Below, piece after piece: positions 17,169-25,571 of a stretch of DNA of 64,000 nt. The DNA is from JABJAG01 sp965222215 (GTDB taxonomy: Bacteria > Pseudomonadota > Alphaproteobacteria > UBA6615). The translations under genes were made by a program, and so were the position numbers. The notes under the pieces were generated by a model, which saw only the letters and a program-made list of their open reading frames with translations, was not told the origin of the DNA and ran no database searches. Each line of letters opens with the position of its first letter. Position 1 is the first letter of the stretch. The stretch is from NCBI GenBank assembly GCA_965222215.1, contig OZ244931.1, positions 1,798,001 to 1,862,000 of the forward strand, given 5' to 3'.

Positions 17169-18446
17169 GTGGTCAAGAAATCCATTCAAAACACCCGCTT
17201 CCGGATGATCGTCGCGATGGTTCCGGCGCTGGGTTTTGCGTTCATCCTGAGCCAGTTCCTGCGATCGGTGCCGGCCGTGATCGCGCCCGACCTGCGCAGC
17301 GAACTGGACTTGTCCGCCGGTGAACTGAGCGCGCTTCCCGCGGCGCTGTTCTTCGGATCGGCAATCATGCAACTGCCAAGCGGCGTGCTGCTGGACCGGT
17401 ACGGGCCACGGCGAACCATTGCCCTGTTCGTTCTGCTGACCGCGACGGGCGTCATATGGTTTTCGCTCGCCCACACGGTTGCCACGCTGACGGCCGCCTT
17501 GCTCACGATCGGTTTCGGTATTGCGCCCGTGTTCATGGGAATCATCGTCCTGATCTCCCGCTGGACGCCGCGCGACCGGCTTTCCACGGCGACGGCGCTC
17601 GCCGTTGGAGTCGGGGGGACGGGCATGCTGTTCTCGGCCGCGCCGTTCGCCGAAGCGACCGCCGCGTTCGGCTGGCGGCCGACCCTGAGCGTGGTCGGCG
17701 TGTTCTCGGCATTCCTGTCCGTTGCGGTGCTCTTTACGGCGCGAGACCGCCCGCCGGACACATCACCTCACACCGGCGCCGGCGAGAGCCTGGCGGACAC
17801 AATTCGCGGACTGGGGACCGTATTGCGCGAGCCGCGCCTCTACGCTTTGGGCGCCATCTCGGCAATGACAGTAGGGTCGTTCCTGACGTTTCGCGCCCTC
17901 TGGGTCGGGCCCTACCTGAACGACGCATTCGGGGCGGGGCTGATCGAGCGCGGGAACCTCATTTTCCTCGTTTCCCTGGCCTGGCTGGTCAGCGCAGTCT
18001 GCATCGGTCCGCTCGACCGTGTCTTTGACACCCGGCGGGGCGTCGTCTCCATCGGCGCCCTGGCGATGGCGGGCTGGTTCGCGGTCATGGCCGTGCTCGG
18101 GGATATGTCCCTGACGATGGCGGCGGGCGCGATGATTCTGCTCGGGCTGTCGTCCGGGCTATCGTCACCGATCTTCGCCCATGCCCGCGCGTTGTTTCCC
18201 GACCGCTACGTCGGCCGCGTCATCACGGCGATCAACATGTTCGTCTGGGGCGGGGTGTTTTTCGTCCAGGTCGGATCCGGACTGCTGATCGATGCGTTTC
18301 CCGCCGACGAACTGGGACGCAGCCCGGTTGTCGCTTACCAGGCCAACTTTGCGGTTCTTGCGGTCTTGCTCGTGGGTGCTTTGCTGATCTATCGGCGGAT
18401 CGCCGACGTGCCGCCATCGCGAGACCGTAGCGGGCCACAGGGCTGA
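17169..18446 (+). CDS. Major facilitator superfamily transporter
   Basis: 425 residues with about 12 hydrophobic helices. After helix 2 comes MFS motif A (GVLLDRYGPRRT), and a related cytoplasmic loop lies between helices 8 and 9 (GPLDRVFDTRRG). The early segment RSVPAVIAPDLRSELDLSAG resembles the nitrate/cyanate (NNP/CynX) and oxalate branches, but substrate cannot be assigned. The start at GTG 17169 has no good ribosome-binding site; ATG 17205 is an alternative that would shorten the N-terminus by 12 residues. Confidence 0.87.
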   Translation: MVKKSIQNTRFRMIVAMVPALGFAFILSQFLRSVPAVIAPDLRSELDLSAGELSALPAALFFGSAIMQLPSGVLLDRYGPRRTIALFVLLTATGVIWFSLAHTVATLTAALLTIGFGIAPVFMGIIVLISRWTPRDRLSTATALAVGVGGTGMLFSAAPFAEATAAFGWRPTLSVVGVFSAFLSVAVLFTARDRPPDTSPHTGAGESLADTIRGLGTVLREPRLYALGAISAMTVGSFLTFRALWVGPYLNDAFGAGLIERGNLIFLVSLAWLVSAVCIGPLDRVFDTRRGVVSIGALAMAGWFAVMAVLGDMSLTMAAGAMILLGLSSGLSSPIFAHARALFPDRYVGRVITAINMFVWGGVFFVQVGSGLLIDAFPADELGRSPVVAYQANFAVLAVLLVGALLIYRRIADVPPSRDRSGPQG

Positions 18447-18485
18447 GATATCGACGCCGCGTGGAATCCGTGGCAGGTTTTGCGC

Positions 18486-18950
18486 ATGCGCATTCCCTTT
18501 CATGTCCCGATCGCGGCGGCGCTTCTCGCCGCGTGCGCCGCATCCGCCGACGCCCTGATCGTCGACGGCAGCAGCGGCTGCGTTGTTCACAATCCGAACC
18601 CCAGAGCAGGCGAGACCATTGAATGGTCAGGCGGCTGTAAGGACGGCACGGCCCACGGTGCGGGTGTCCTCCACTGGTTCCTGCACGGCGATCCTAACGG
18701 CCGGTTCGAAGGCAACCTCGTGCGCGGCCGTATCGACGGCGCGGGCACGGCCTACTATCCAAGCGGCAACCGTTATGCGGGCGAATTCAGCGAAGGCGTG
18801 CCTGACGGGGCGGGAACGTTTCATTTCAAGGACGGACGTCGGCTGGTCGGACGATGGTCCGACGGAAAGCCCGACGGCCCGGGCGTCATGTTCTCGGCCG
18901 ACGGCGCGGCGACCCCGCAAATGTGGGAAAACGGGAAACTCGTGAACTAG
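18486..18950 (+). CDS. MORN-repeat secreted protein
   Basis: 154 residues with a signal peptide (MRIPFHVPIAAALLAACAAS, cleavage near ADA, or a lipoprotein if LLAAC is a lipobox). It contains MORN-type repeats: GRFEGNLVRGRIDGAGTAYY, NRYAGEFSEGVPDGAGTFHF and RLVGRWSDGKPDGPGVMF. MORN repeats mediate protein or lipid contacts; bacterial envelope versions have no defined activity. ATG 18486 follows GGCAGG; a TTG six bases earlier is possible. The stop overlaps that of the convergent VanZ gene through CTAG. Confidence 0.83.
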   Translation: MRIPFHVPIAAALLAACAASADALIVDGSSGCVVHNPNPRAGETIEWSGGCKDGTAHGAGVLHWFLHGDPNGRFEGNLVRGRIDGAGTAYYPSGNRYAGEFSEGVPDGAGTFHFKDGRRLVGRWSDGKPDGPGVMFSADGAATPQMWENGKLVN

Positions 18951-19330
18951 GTTCGCGCTGTCTTCGCACGGGCGAGCAGGCTGAGCGCCAGGGCGGCCGC
19001 GGCCAGTCCCAAAGCCGTTCCCGCGCCGTTCGCGACCGCGTCCCAGAAACTGCCGTTGCGTGCGAACCAGGTCGCCTGGGCGTATTCGAGACCAATACCG
19101 ATGGCGAATGCCGCCAGGGCGGCACTGCTTCGCGACGCCCAGGTCTTGAAACCCATTCCCGCACAGAACGCGATCACGCCATAGGCCAGCAGGTGCGCGG
19201 CCTTGTCAGACCCGTCCGGGCCGGCGATATCGGGCGGGGGGACGAGCGACAAAACGACCACGGCAAGAAGACTTGCGCCATAGGCGGTAACGAACAGCGG
19301 GTGCTGCCAAAACAGTATCCGCTGTATCAT
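18947..19330 (-). CDS. VanZ-like integral membrane protein
   Basis: 127 residues with four hydrophobic segments and the VanZ family pattern: SLVPPPDI, then DKAAHLLAYGVIAF, GIGLEYAQ and NGSFWDAVANGAGTALG. VanZ-like proteins are small membrane proteins of unknown catalytic role; VanZ itself affects teicoplanin resistance. The start ATG 19330 overlaps the stop of the upstream gene (ATGA), so the two are translationally coupled. Confidence 0.85.
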   Translation of the reverse strand: MIQRILFWQHPLFVTAYGASLLAVVVLSLVPPPDIAGPDGSDKAAHLLAYGVIAFCAGMGFKTWASRSSAALAAFAIGIGLEYAQATWFARNGSFWDAVANGAGTALGLAAAALALSLLARAKTART

Positions 19331-19731
19331 CGCGGCGAACGCACCGCGTCGGGATCGGGGATATCCGATGTCCCGCGGTAGGCGCATTGCCCGCGCATGT
19401 GCATCAGCTGGCCGGACGTCGACAGCGTTTCGCGATAGCGGCCACCCGTGTCCGGCACACGCATGAACGCGCCTGGCGCAAAGGCCAGCACAACAGCGTC
19501 TGTGTGCTGTTCGATGTTCGGGATGGGGTAGGACACACAAGTGTTCTGATCGCAGCGCCGATAGGCAGATTCCTCGAAATCGACAAGCACCTGGGGCCAT
19601 GCCGGGTTGTCGGGCTCGCATATCCACCGACCGATCCGGTCCGATATTCGCGACGTCTCCGCCGCAACCGACTGGATCGAGAAGACAATTGCCACGGCAA
19701 TGGCGATGCGGTGAAAGAAGTGTCGAAGCAT
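19327..19731 (-). CDS. Periplasmic protein of unknown function
   Basis: 134 residues. ATG 19731 gives a signal peptide MLRHFFHRIAIAVAIVFSIQ with cleavage after VAA; an upstream in-frame start at 19791 would bury that signal. The mature part has four cysteines, including RWICEPDNPAWPQ and CDQNTCVSYP, and a GRYRETLSTSGQLMHMRGQC end with a beta-sandwich look. I do not recognise the family. It is coupled to the VanZ-like gene by a 4-base ATGA overlap. Confidence 0.72.
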   Translation of the reverse strand: MLRHFFHRIAIAVAIVFSIQSVAAETSRISDRIGRWICEPDNPAWPQVLVDFEESAYRRCDQNTCVSYPIPNIEQHTDAVVLAFAPGAFMRVPDTGGRYRETLSTSGQLMHMRGQCAYRGTSDIPDPDAVRSPR

Positions 19732-19822
19732 GAGAGGGACCATAGCAATCCGCGTTGCGCTTCGTCCCGCGCGCATCCGACGGTTAACCAATTCCTAACC
19801 CGACAGGCCGGAAAATCCGGAA

Positions 19823-20500
19823 ATGGAGTATTCCCACGCAGATAATGCGCCAAAACGAAAGATCGTGATTATCGGCGCCGGCGGGCATGGCCGCGTTTGC
19901 GCCGACGTGGCGCGCCGCGCCGGCTATGCCGTGAGCGCGTTCTGCGATCCGGCCTTCGAACAGGTGAGCGAAATTCTCGGTGTCGAGGTGCTTTCGCACA
20001 GCGAACGGGAGTTGTTCGAGAATTGGCCCGACGACACGCAACTGGTTATCGGGATCGGTGACAACACGCGAAGGCTCTCGATTGCCGGGGACGCGGCGCG
20101 CCACGGGGTTCCGCTCGCCGTGCTCGTCGACCCGTCGGCGATCGTATCGCCGAGCGCGCATCTGGGCGAGGGCGCGGTGATCATGCCCGGCGCCGTCGTC
20201 AACGCCGAAGCCTTTGTCGGCCGGGCATCGTTGGTCAATTCGGCCGCTGTTGTGGAGCATGGCGCAAGGGTCGGGGAAGGCGCACATATCGGCCCGGGTG
20301 CCTGCCTCACGGGCGATACACATGTCGGCGCACGAACGCTCGTCGGCGCTCGTGCGACACTTGTGCCAGGTGTGCGAACCGGTGATGACGCGATCATCGG
20401 GGCAGGGGCCGTCGTGACGCGCGAGGCGGGCGATGGCGCGCGGCTCATGGGGGTTCCGGCACGAACGGTGCGCCACCTGAAACTGGTGTCGACGGACTAG
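19823..20500 (+). CDS. NeuD/PglD-type sugar O- or N-acetyltransferase
   Basis: 225 residues. The N-terminal part is a small Rossmann-like domain with IIGAGGHGRV (residues 16-25); from about 110 a left-handed beta-helix of hexapeptide repeats follows (HLGEGAVIMPGAVV, GARVGEGAHIGPGACL, GVRTGDDAIIGAGAVV) with the catalytic-type His in AVVEHGARVG. Family members acetylate sialic acids, bacillosamine or perosamine for surface glycans. No other sugar-nucleotide genes are near, so it acts alone or with distant genes. The stop overlaps the convergent DUF4126 stop through CTAG. Confidence 0.88.
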   Translation: MEYSHADNAPKRKIVIIGAGGHGRVCADVARRAGYAVSAFCDPAFEQVSEILGVEVLSHSERELFENWPDDTQLVIGIGDNTRRLSIAGDAARHGVPLAVLVDPSAIVSPSAHLGEGAVIMPGAVVNAEAFVGRASLVNSAAVVEHGARVGEGAHIGPGACLTGDTHVGARTLVGARATLVPGVRTGDDAIIGAGAVVTREAGDGARLMGVPARTVRHLKLVSTD

Positions 20501-21216
20501 GCGGAGCCCTGCTCACGATCGTCATCGCCAGATTTGAGGCTCAACGAAAAACCCCGACCCGTCGCCACATCGGCGCCTGATGCCGTTCCGCCCGCGGCCG
20601 AGGCGGACGCCGTCTCCGGTCGGCTTCCGCCGGTCCATTGCCGGATTTTCTCGTAGATCGTCCGCAGCGCGCGCCAGATTTTCGGCAGCAACCAGATCAT
20701 GAGCACGATGAACGCCGCAAGCAGGCCGAGGAATGCCCACGGATGATTGAGGGCCATCCAGAGGCCGCCGATGACGGCGACATCCTCGAGAAACGACGCG
20801 GTCCAGTTGCTGACCGGTTCGGGAGAGGTGTTGATGGCAAGACGCGTGCCGGCCTTTGTGAAATGGGTCGCGCCCGCAAGCGTGCCGCCGGCGATCGCGG
20901 CGGCGAGCTCCGCGCCCGCGCCCAGCTCTCCGACGGCACCGGCCGCAAGAACCGCCCCCGCCGGGATGCGGATGAAGGTGTGAATGGTGTCCCACCCGGA
21001 ATCGACGCCGGGTGTCTTGTCCGCGAAGAATTCGACGAAGTACATGAAGCCCGCAGCGCCGATCACGAGCGGATCCATGAGAATCTCGAGATCGGGCGGC
21101 AGCGCGATATTGCCGGTGGCACCGAGCAAGCCAAGCGTGGCGATCGCGGCGTAAAGGTTGATCCCGCTCGCCCACGCGACCCCCATGGTCAGTGCAATCG
21201 TTTCGACGATACCCAT
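20497..21216 (-). CDS. DUF4126 integral membrane protein
   Basis: 239 residues with about five membrane segments. The family features are ETIALTMGVAWASGINLYAA near the start, DPLVIGAAGFMYFVEFFADK, the DSGWDTIHTFIRIPAGAVLA loop and the Gly/Ala-rich AAIAGGTLAGATHFTKAGTR. Function unknown. The C-terminal 45 residues are polar and Ala/Ser/Gly-rich. ATG 21216 has GGGAGG five bases upstream; a GTG two codons earlier falls inside that site and is unlikely. Confidence 0.82.
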   Translation of the reverse strand: MGIVETIALTMGVAWASGINLYAAIATLGLLGATGNIALPPDLEILMDPLVIGAAGFMYFVEFFADKTPGVDSGWDTIHTFIRIPAGAVLAAGAVGELGAGAELAAAIAGGTLAGATHFTKAGTRLAINTSPEPVSNWTASFLEDVAVIGGLWMALNHPWAFLGLLAAFIVLMIWLLPKIWRALRTIYEKIRQWTGGSRPETASASAAGGTASGADVATGRGFSLSLKSGDDDREQGSA

Positions 21217-21364
21217 TGGCACCTCCCAGTCCCATGGTGGCCAGAGGTACCGATGTACGTCACGGCCACCCCCAAGACGTTGTAGCGGCGCGAGCGCGAT
21301 TCAACACGCATCCGCATCGTGCCTTGATATTGCCACGCTGCAGGTGCGGCGAAAAACGTTGGTT

Positions 21365-22117
21365 TTATACGGGTTTCCGGTTTTTCGGCATCAGCCAGAA
21401 CAGCAGGGGTGCATAGGATTTCGTCGTCCGTGCCCGGATCGCATCCGCGACGAGGCGCTCCTCGACCATCGTCGCCGGGGTCCGCGCATCCTTCCCGATG
21501 CGGCAAAGCCGCGAAAACATAGTGACGGCGGCCATCCAGTAAGGATTTGTGTCCGTCGGTTCGCCGGAAAGCCGCGCAGCATCGACGAAAAGAACAGCCG
21601 CCGCGCTCGCGGTCAGTTCATCGCTGCCACGCGCAAGTGCCCGCAACAGATATCGGATGTCGAACAAGACGGCCTTGTCGACAGGGCAGCGTTTTGAAAT
21701 CACTTTCAGTCTGGAAGACAACAGGCTGTAATCAATCGAATTATCTCTGCTCTCGGGCAGGTGCGGGATCTCATCGGGGGAAGCGCCCGCCGCCGCCGCA
21801 ATGCCGGCGAACACGTCGTTTACGCAAGTGCGCGCGAGATACCAGGCCCGTTCCGCACTTCGACCGTCGTTGGTCCCGAGGATGTCGTGGGCGAGGGGTT
21901 TCAGGCGCTGGCGCGTATCGCAGTCGATCGCGTCGTTGATCTTGATGACGAACGTCGTGATGACCGGACAGGCCGTAGACGGGCGGTCCGTGTGGCGTTC
22001 CCCGGCCAGCAGGGCCACGAAGGACATGACGCAGAGTTCTTGCTCGCGCCGTTCACCGAGGCGCGGAACCAGGGAAATGTCGTCAGCGGCACTTGGCGCA
22101 TGGCTTGTCTGGTTCAT
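21365..22117 (-). CDS. Conserved-looking cytoplasmic protein, function unknown
   Basis: 250 residues, mostly helical, with no signal peptide or membrane helix. Recognisable stretches include ALLAGERHTDRPSTACPVI and DAIRARTTKSYAPLLFWLMP at the C-terminus, but I cannot assign a family. Codon use is like its neighbours. It is transcribed divergently from the alpha/beta hydrolase, with 96 bases between starts. The 148-base gap towards the DUF4126 gene shows nothing I can name. Confidence 0.65.
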   Translation of the reverse strand: MNQTSHAPSAADDISLVPRLGERREQELCVMSFVALLAGERHTDRPSTACPVITTFVIKINDAIDCDTRQRLKPLAHDILGTNDGRSAERAWYLARTCVNDVFAGIAAAAGASPDEIPHLPESRDNSIDYSLLSSRLKVISKRCPVDKAVLFDIRYLLRALARGSDELTASAAAVLFVDAARLSGEPTDTNPYWMAAVTMFSRLCRIGKDARTPATMVEERLVADAIRARTTKSYAPLLFWLMPKNRKPV

Positions 22118-22213
22118 AATGGCTCAAGCGTAGCGCAGGTTCGGATTGCCGTCCATGACGGCCATTATCACGAGCCGGTGTACAAACCCGGTGTTTACGA
22201 AGGAAGTCGAGGC

Positions 22214-23059
22214 ATGGAAATCCAGCGCAAGATCGTCAAGGCGAACGGCATCAACATTCACTATCGCGAGTGCGGCAACGGCCCAGCGATGGTGCTGCTG
22301 CACGGCTGGCCGCAGACGTCCTACGCCTGGCGTAAGGTCTTGCCGAAGCTTGCGCCGCACTATCGCTGTATCGCCCCGGACCTGCGGGGTTTGGGCGCAA
22401 CCGACAAACCCGTGTCCGGCTACGACATCAGAACCATCGCGACGGACATTCACGAAATGATCGACGCGCTGGGTCTGGAAAACGTCTACCTCGTCGGCAC
22501 CGACTGGGGCGGACTCGCCACGCGCCGGTACGCGCTGGACTGGCCGGGGACGCTCGACCGCGTGTTCATTATCGACATCGTACCCCACGACCAGATGTTC
22601 GCGAACCTAAGTCCGTCCATGGCTCGCGGCGCCTGGCATTTCTTCTGGAACGCCGTGCCGGACCTTCCCGAGCAACTGGTGGCGCTCGACGTGCGGCTGT
22701 TCCTGCAGGGGTTCTTCCGGCCAAAATATCACAACCCGGCGGATATGGAGGAAGCGCTCGACGAGTATGTGCGCGCCTATTCCAAGCCGGGAGCCCTGCG
22801 GGCGGGGTTTGCCTACTACAAGGCGATGTTCGACGAAAATCCTGCGATCGACGCCGAAAACCCGAAGGAAAAAATCGAGGAAAAAGTCCGGCTGATCTGG
22901 GGCAACAGCGGCGGAATGGGCGTCTTCGACGTCATGGACATGTGGAAAGCCTGCGCGCCCCACGCCACGGGGCGGGGACTCGACGACTGCGGGCATTATG
23001 TCCACGAAGAGCAGCCTGATATCCTTGCCGAGGAAATTCTCGCCTTCGGCCGGGAGTAG
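22214..23059 (+). CDS. Alpha/beta hydrolase of the epoxide hydrolase/haloacid dehalogenase type
   Basis: 281 residues with the alpha/beta-hydrolase fold: oxyanion motif HGWPQ (30-34), nucleophile elbow GTDWGG with Asp97, and a C-terminal catalytic His in DDCGHYVHEEQPD. An Asp nucleophile marks the epoxide hydrolase, haloalkane or fluoroacetate dehalogenase branch rather than esterases; the substrate is open. Thr replaces the His usually found before the nucleophile Asp (GHDRG/GHDWG). ATG 22214 was chosen because the conserved domain begins there; the frame runs far upstream without conserved sequence. Confidence 0.88.
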   Translation: MEIQRKIVKANGINIHYRECGNGPAMVLLHGWPQTSYAWRKVLPKLAPHYRCIAPDLRGLGATDKPVSGYDIRTIATDIHEMIDALGLENVYLVGTDWGGLATRRYALDWPGTLDRVFIIDIVPHDQMFANLSPSMARGAWHFFWNAVPDLPEQLVALDVRLFLQGFFRPKYHNPADMEEALDEYVRAYSKPGALRAGFAYYKAMFDENPAIDAENPKEKIEEKVRLIWGNSGGMGVFDVMDMWKACAPHATGRGLDDCGHYVHEEQPDILAEEILAFGRE

Positions 23060-23090
23060 GGCCGCCGCCACCGGCCAGGGGCGTCCGACC

Positions 23091-23480
23091 ATGACCGACA
23101 CGACAATCGACACGCTTTCGCCGGGTGAACTGGCAACGGTCGTCGAACTGCAGCAGATCGAGTTGAAACGCCTGCTGGGCGAACACAAGCAGCTCAACGA
23201 GCGTATCGACAGGCTTTTGCGCCTGCATGAACGTGAGCAGGTGCTGCGGCAACAGATGCAGGCTGCGCTGGAGAAACTCTCCGAACAACGAGCGATCGCC
23301 GGACCGGCCGTCGCCGGGACAGCCTTGCCCGCGCCGCAGATCGAACAGCGACTTCACCGCACTGAAGCAAAGTTCGCCGCGCTTCAAAATGCAGTCGGGA
23401 TGCTTGTCGACCTGATCGAGCGCAAACAGCAGGACGACCGCCCGGTGCCGACGTTCGCCGCGGACGCGCCCATCGCCTGA
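23091..23480 (+). CDS. Coiled-coil protein, function unknown
   Basis: 129 residues. A heptad-rich helix covers most of residues 14-70 (ELATVVELQQIELKRLLGEH and on), followed by an Ala/Pro linker and a second helix (APQIEQRLHRTEAKFAAL). No signal peptide or membrane helix. ATG 23091 has AGGGG upstream and lies 31 bases after the hydrolase stop, so the genes may be co-transcribed, but nothing links their functions. Confidence 0.65.
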   Translation: MTDTTIDTLSPGELATVVELQQIELKRLLGEHKQLNERIDRLLRLHEREQVLRQQMQAALEKLSEQRAIAGPAVAGTALPAPQIEQRLHRTEAKFAALQNAVGMLVDLIERKQQDDRPVPTFAADAPIA

Positions 23481-23492
23481 TGGAAATCGGCG

Positions 23493-24356
23493 CTAGTGCG
23501 CCATGAAGACCGGCACCTCGGAATTGGCGAGGATCGCCGCCGTCGCGCCGCCGAAGATCATCTGCCTTAGCCGGCTTTGCGTATAGCCGCCCTTGATGAC
23601 GAGATCGGCGTTCAGGTCGGCGGCTTCCTGCAGGATAATCTTGCCCGCCTCTGCGGCCGATCGACGGCCCGGAATGACTTTCAGGTCGGCTTCGACGGCG
23701 TCGCGCCTGAGGTTCGTGATGACGTCTTCGGCAGACGGCCCGGGCACCATCCCGCCTTCGACCGCAAGAACGGTGACTTTTTCGGCTTCCCGCAGGAGAA
23801 ATTTCGCCAGTGCAATGGCGCGCGCGGTTTCCGTCCCGCCGTTCCAGCCGATAACGATATTGCTGCCGACTTTTTCAGGCGGCTTGGGCGGCGCCACCAG
23901 AATCGGACGGCCCGACTCGAACAGCACAGTCTCCAGCGTGTTCATGGCCGGGGTCATGGAGCCGGGCATGGGCCTGCCGACGACGGTCATGTCGAAAACG
24001 CGTGCGCGCTGGCCGAACACGCCAATTCCCGAGGCCTCGTCCTCCACCCAGCGGGCACAGAGTTTCGGCACGCCGAATTCGGGTTCCGGAATGCCATTGC
24101 GCTCGACGAAGGCCTGAAACTGCTCGTTCAGGCGCTCCGCGCGGGCGCGCTGCTCCTGTTCGAACTGCTCTTCGGTGCCCGAAAGCGCCGCAGCGCCGCC
24201 CTCGAAACCGACCGCGACCGCACCGGCAAGGGTGGGGCGAATGCACAAGCCTTCGATGTAACTTTCGTAGCGGCGGGCAAACACCAGGGCTGTTTCCAGG
24301 ACAGAGTCCAGGATGTCGCTCTCTTCGAGCGGTACGAGGATTGAACGAAACGGCAT
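23493..24356 (-). CDS. Universal stress protein, tandem UspA domains
   Basis: 287 residues. The N-terminal domain begins MPFRSILVPLEESDILDSVL; the second begins NIVIGWNGGTETARAIALAK and ends with LVIKGGYTQSRLRQMIFGGA, the ATP-loop variant with GG in place of GS/T, then SEVPVFMAH. This resembles a UspA lineage frequent in alphaproteobacteria. ATG 24356 has the strong site GGGAGGGAGG; an upstream in-frame start at 24389 would read through it. Confidence 0.88.
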   Translation of the reverse strand: MPFRSILVPLEESDILDSVLETALVFARRYESYIEGLCIRPTLAGAVAVGFEGGAAALSGTEEQFEQEQRARAERLNEQFQAFVERNGIPEPEFGVPKLCARWVEDEASGIGVFGQRARVFDMTVVGRPMPGSMTPAMNTLETVLFESGRPILVAPPKPPEKVGSNIVIGWNGGTETARAIALAKFLLREAEKVTVLAVEGGMVPGPSAEDVITNLRRDAVEADLKVIPGRRSAAEAGKIILQEAADLNADLVIKGGYTQSRLRQMIFGGATAAILANSEVPVFMAH

Positions 24357-24492
24357 GGGCCTCCCTCCCGAGCGTGGCACCAGCGCCATATTGCGCTGAT
24401 GCCGGGCTTCGGGGCAAGCCGTTGCGCGTCCGGCTCCTCGGCGGTTGCGTCGCCTGTTCTGTTCGGGTAATACGACGCGCTTCCGAACCGGC

Positions 24493-24579
24493 GCGGCAGT
24501 GGCGGAATTGGTAGACGCGCATCGTTGAGGTCGATGTCCTCGAAAGGGGGTGGAGGTTCAAGTCCTCTCTGCCGCACCA
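24493..24579 (+). tRNA. tRNA-Leu (anticodon GAG)
   Basis: 87 bases with a long variable arm. Acceptor GCGGCAG/CTGCCGC, anticodon stem CATCG/CGATG around TTGAGGT, T loop GTTCAAGTC, and an encoded CCA. It is first of two tandem tRNA-Leu genes 28 bases apart. Confidence 0.96.
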
Positions 24580-24607
24580 TTAGTTCGGAAAACATACTTC
24601 GGGTTTC

Positions 24608-24694
24608 GCGGCAGTGGCGGAATTGGTAGACGCGCTAGCTTCAGGTGCTAGTTCTCGCAAGGGAGTGGAGGTTCAAGTCCTCTCTGCCGCACCA
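24608..24694 (+). tRNA. tRNA-Leu (anticodon CAG)
   Basis: 87 bases with acceptor, D and T arms identical to the preceding tRNA-Leu; only the anticodon arm (CTAGC TTCAGGT GCTAG) and the variable arm differ. CCA is encoded. Confidence 0.96.
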
Positions 24695-24796
24695 ACCCGG
24701 AAGTCTCGTCGAACGCATCCGATGCGTGATTTCGCCATATTGCATTGGCACGCTGTGTCCGTTGTTCCTATATGAGGGTCACAACGGCGAGCGGAA

Positions 24797-25567
24797 ATGG
24801 CGAAGAAGAATTTCAGAAACGGTAAAACTAGCGTGGGACTCGGTGGCCGCAAGCGCTTCGGCGTGATCGCCAAGCTGCGCAGCTATTTCCTCGCGGGCCT
24901 TCTTGCCGTCGCGCCGATCGGTTTCACCATCTGGCTCTGCTGGGTGCTGCTGAAATTCGTCGACTCCAAGGTTACGCCGTTCATTCCGGAAGCCTACAAC
25001 CCCAATACCTACCTGAATCCCTACCTCCCGTTCGGTATTCCGGGGGTCGGACTGATCGTCCTTGTCGTCGGCCTGATCATCGTCGGGGCGCTTACACGCA
25101 TCTTCCTGGGTCGCTGGGTTGTCCGCACGAGCGAGAAGATCCTGAACCGCATGCCGTTCGTGCGCAGCATTTACAGCGCCACGAAACAGATCGCGGAAAC
25201 GGTTTTCAAACGACAGTCGGAAGCGTTCCGGCAGGTCGTGCTGTTCGAGTATCCGCGCCGCGGCAGCTGGGCGATCGGTTTCGTGACCGGCACCACGCGC
25301 GGCGAAGTCCAGGAGCTTACCGACGACGATGTCGTGAACGTTTTCCTGCCGACCACGCCGAACCCGACCTCGGGCTACCTTCTTTTTCTGCCGCGCCGCG
25401 AACTCGTGCCGCTATCGATGACGGTGGAGGAGGGGATCAAGATGATCATCTCGGGCGGCATCGTGACTCCGCCCGACCGGCGCACGCCCGAGCAAAAGCG
25501 GGTCAGGCACGTGGCCCCGGCCGACGGCGACACGCCGACGATCGGCCCCAACGCCACGGTGGATTGA
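24797..25567 (+). CDS. DUF502 membrane protein
   Basis: 256 residues. Two membrane helices (about 30-54 and 82-105) surround a short periplasmic loop (VDSKVTPFIPEAYNP); the family motifs are LAGLLAVAPIGFTIWL, NRMPFVRSIYSATKQI, VVLFEYPRRGSWAIGFVTG and PTTPNPTSGYLLFLP. DUF502 proteins are widespread, and their function is unknown. The start MAKKNFRNGKT follows GAGCGGAA. It is convergent with recG, a neighbourhood common in this class. Confidence 0.9.
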   Translation: MAKKNFRNGKTSVGLGGRKRFGVIAKLRSYFLAGLLAVAPIGFTIWLCWVLLKFVDSKVTPFIPEAYNPNTYLNPYLPFGIPGVGLIVLVVGLIIVGALTRIFLGRWVVRTSEKILNRMPFVRSIYSATKQIAETVFKRQSEAFRQVVLFEYPRRGSWAIGFVTGTTRGEVQELTDDDVVNVFLPTTPNPTSGYLLFLPRRELVPLSMTVEEGIKMIISGGIVTPPDRRTPEQKRVRHVAPADGDTPTIGPNATVD

Positions 25568-25571
25568 GCCA

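Noticed and set aside
21761..22213. Long N-terminal extension of the alpha/beta hydrolase frame
   Set aside because: The family begins at ATG 22214, and the extension overlaps the oppositely oriented 21365-22117 gene with low-complexity, shadow-like sequence.
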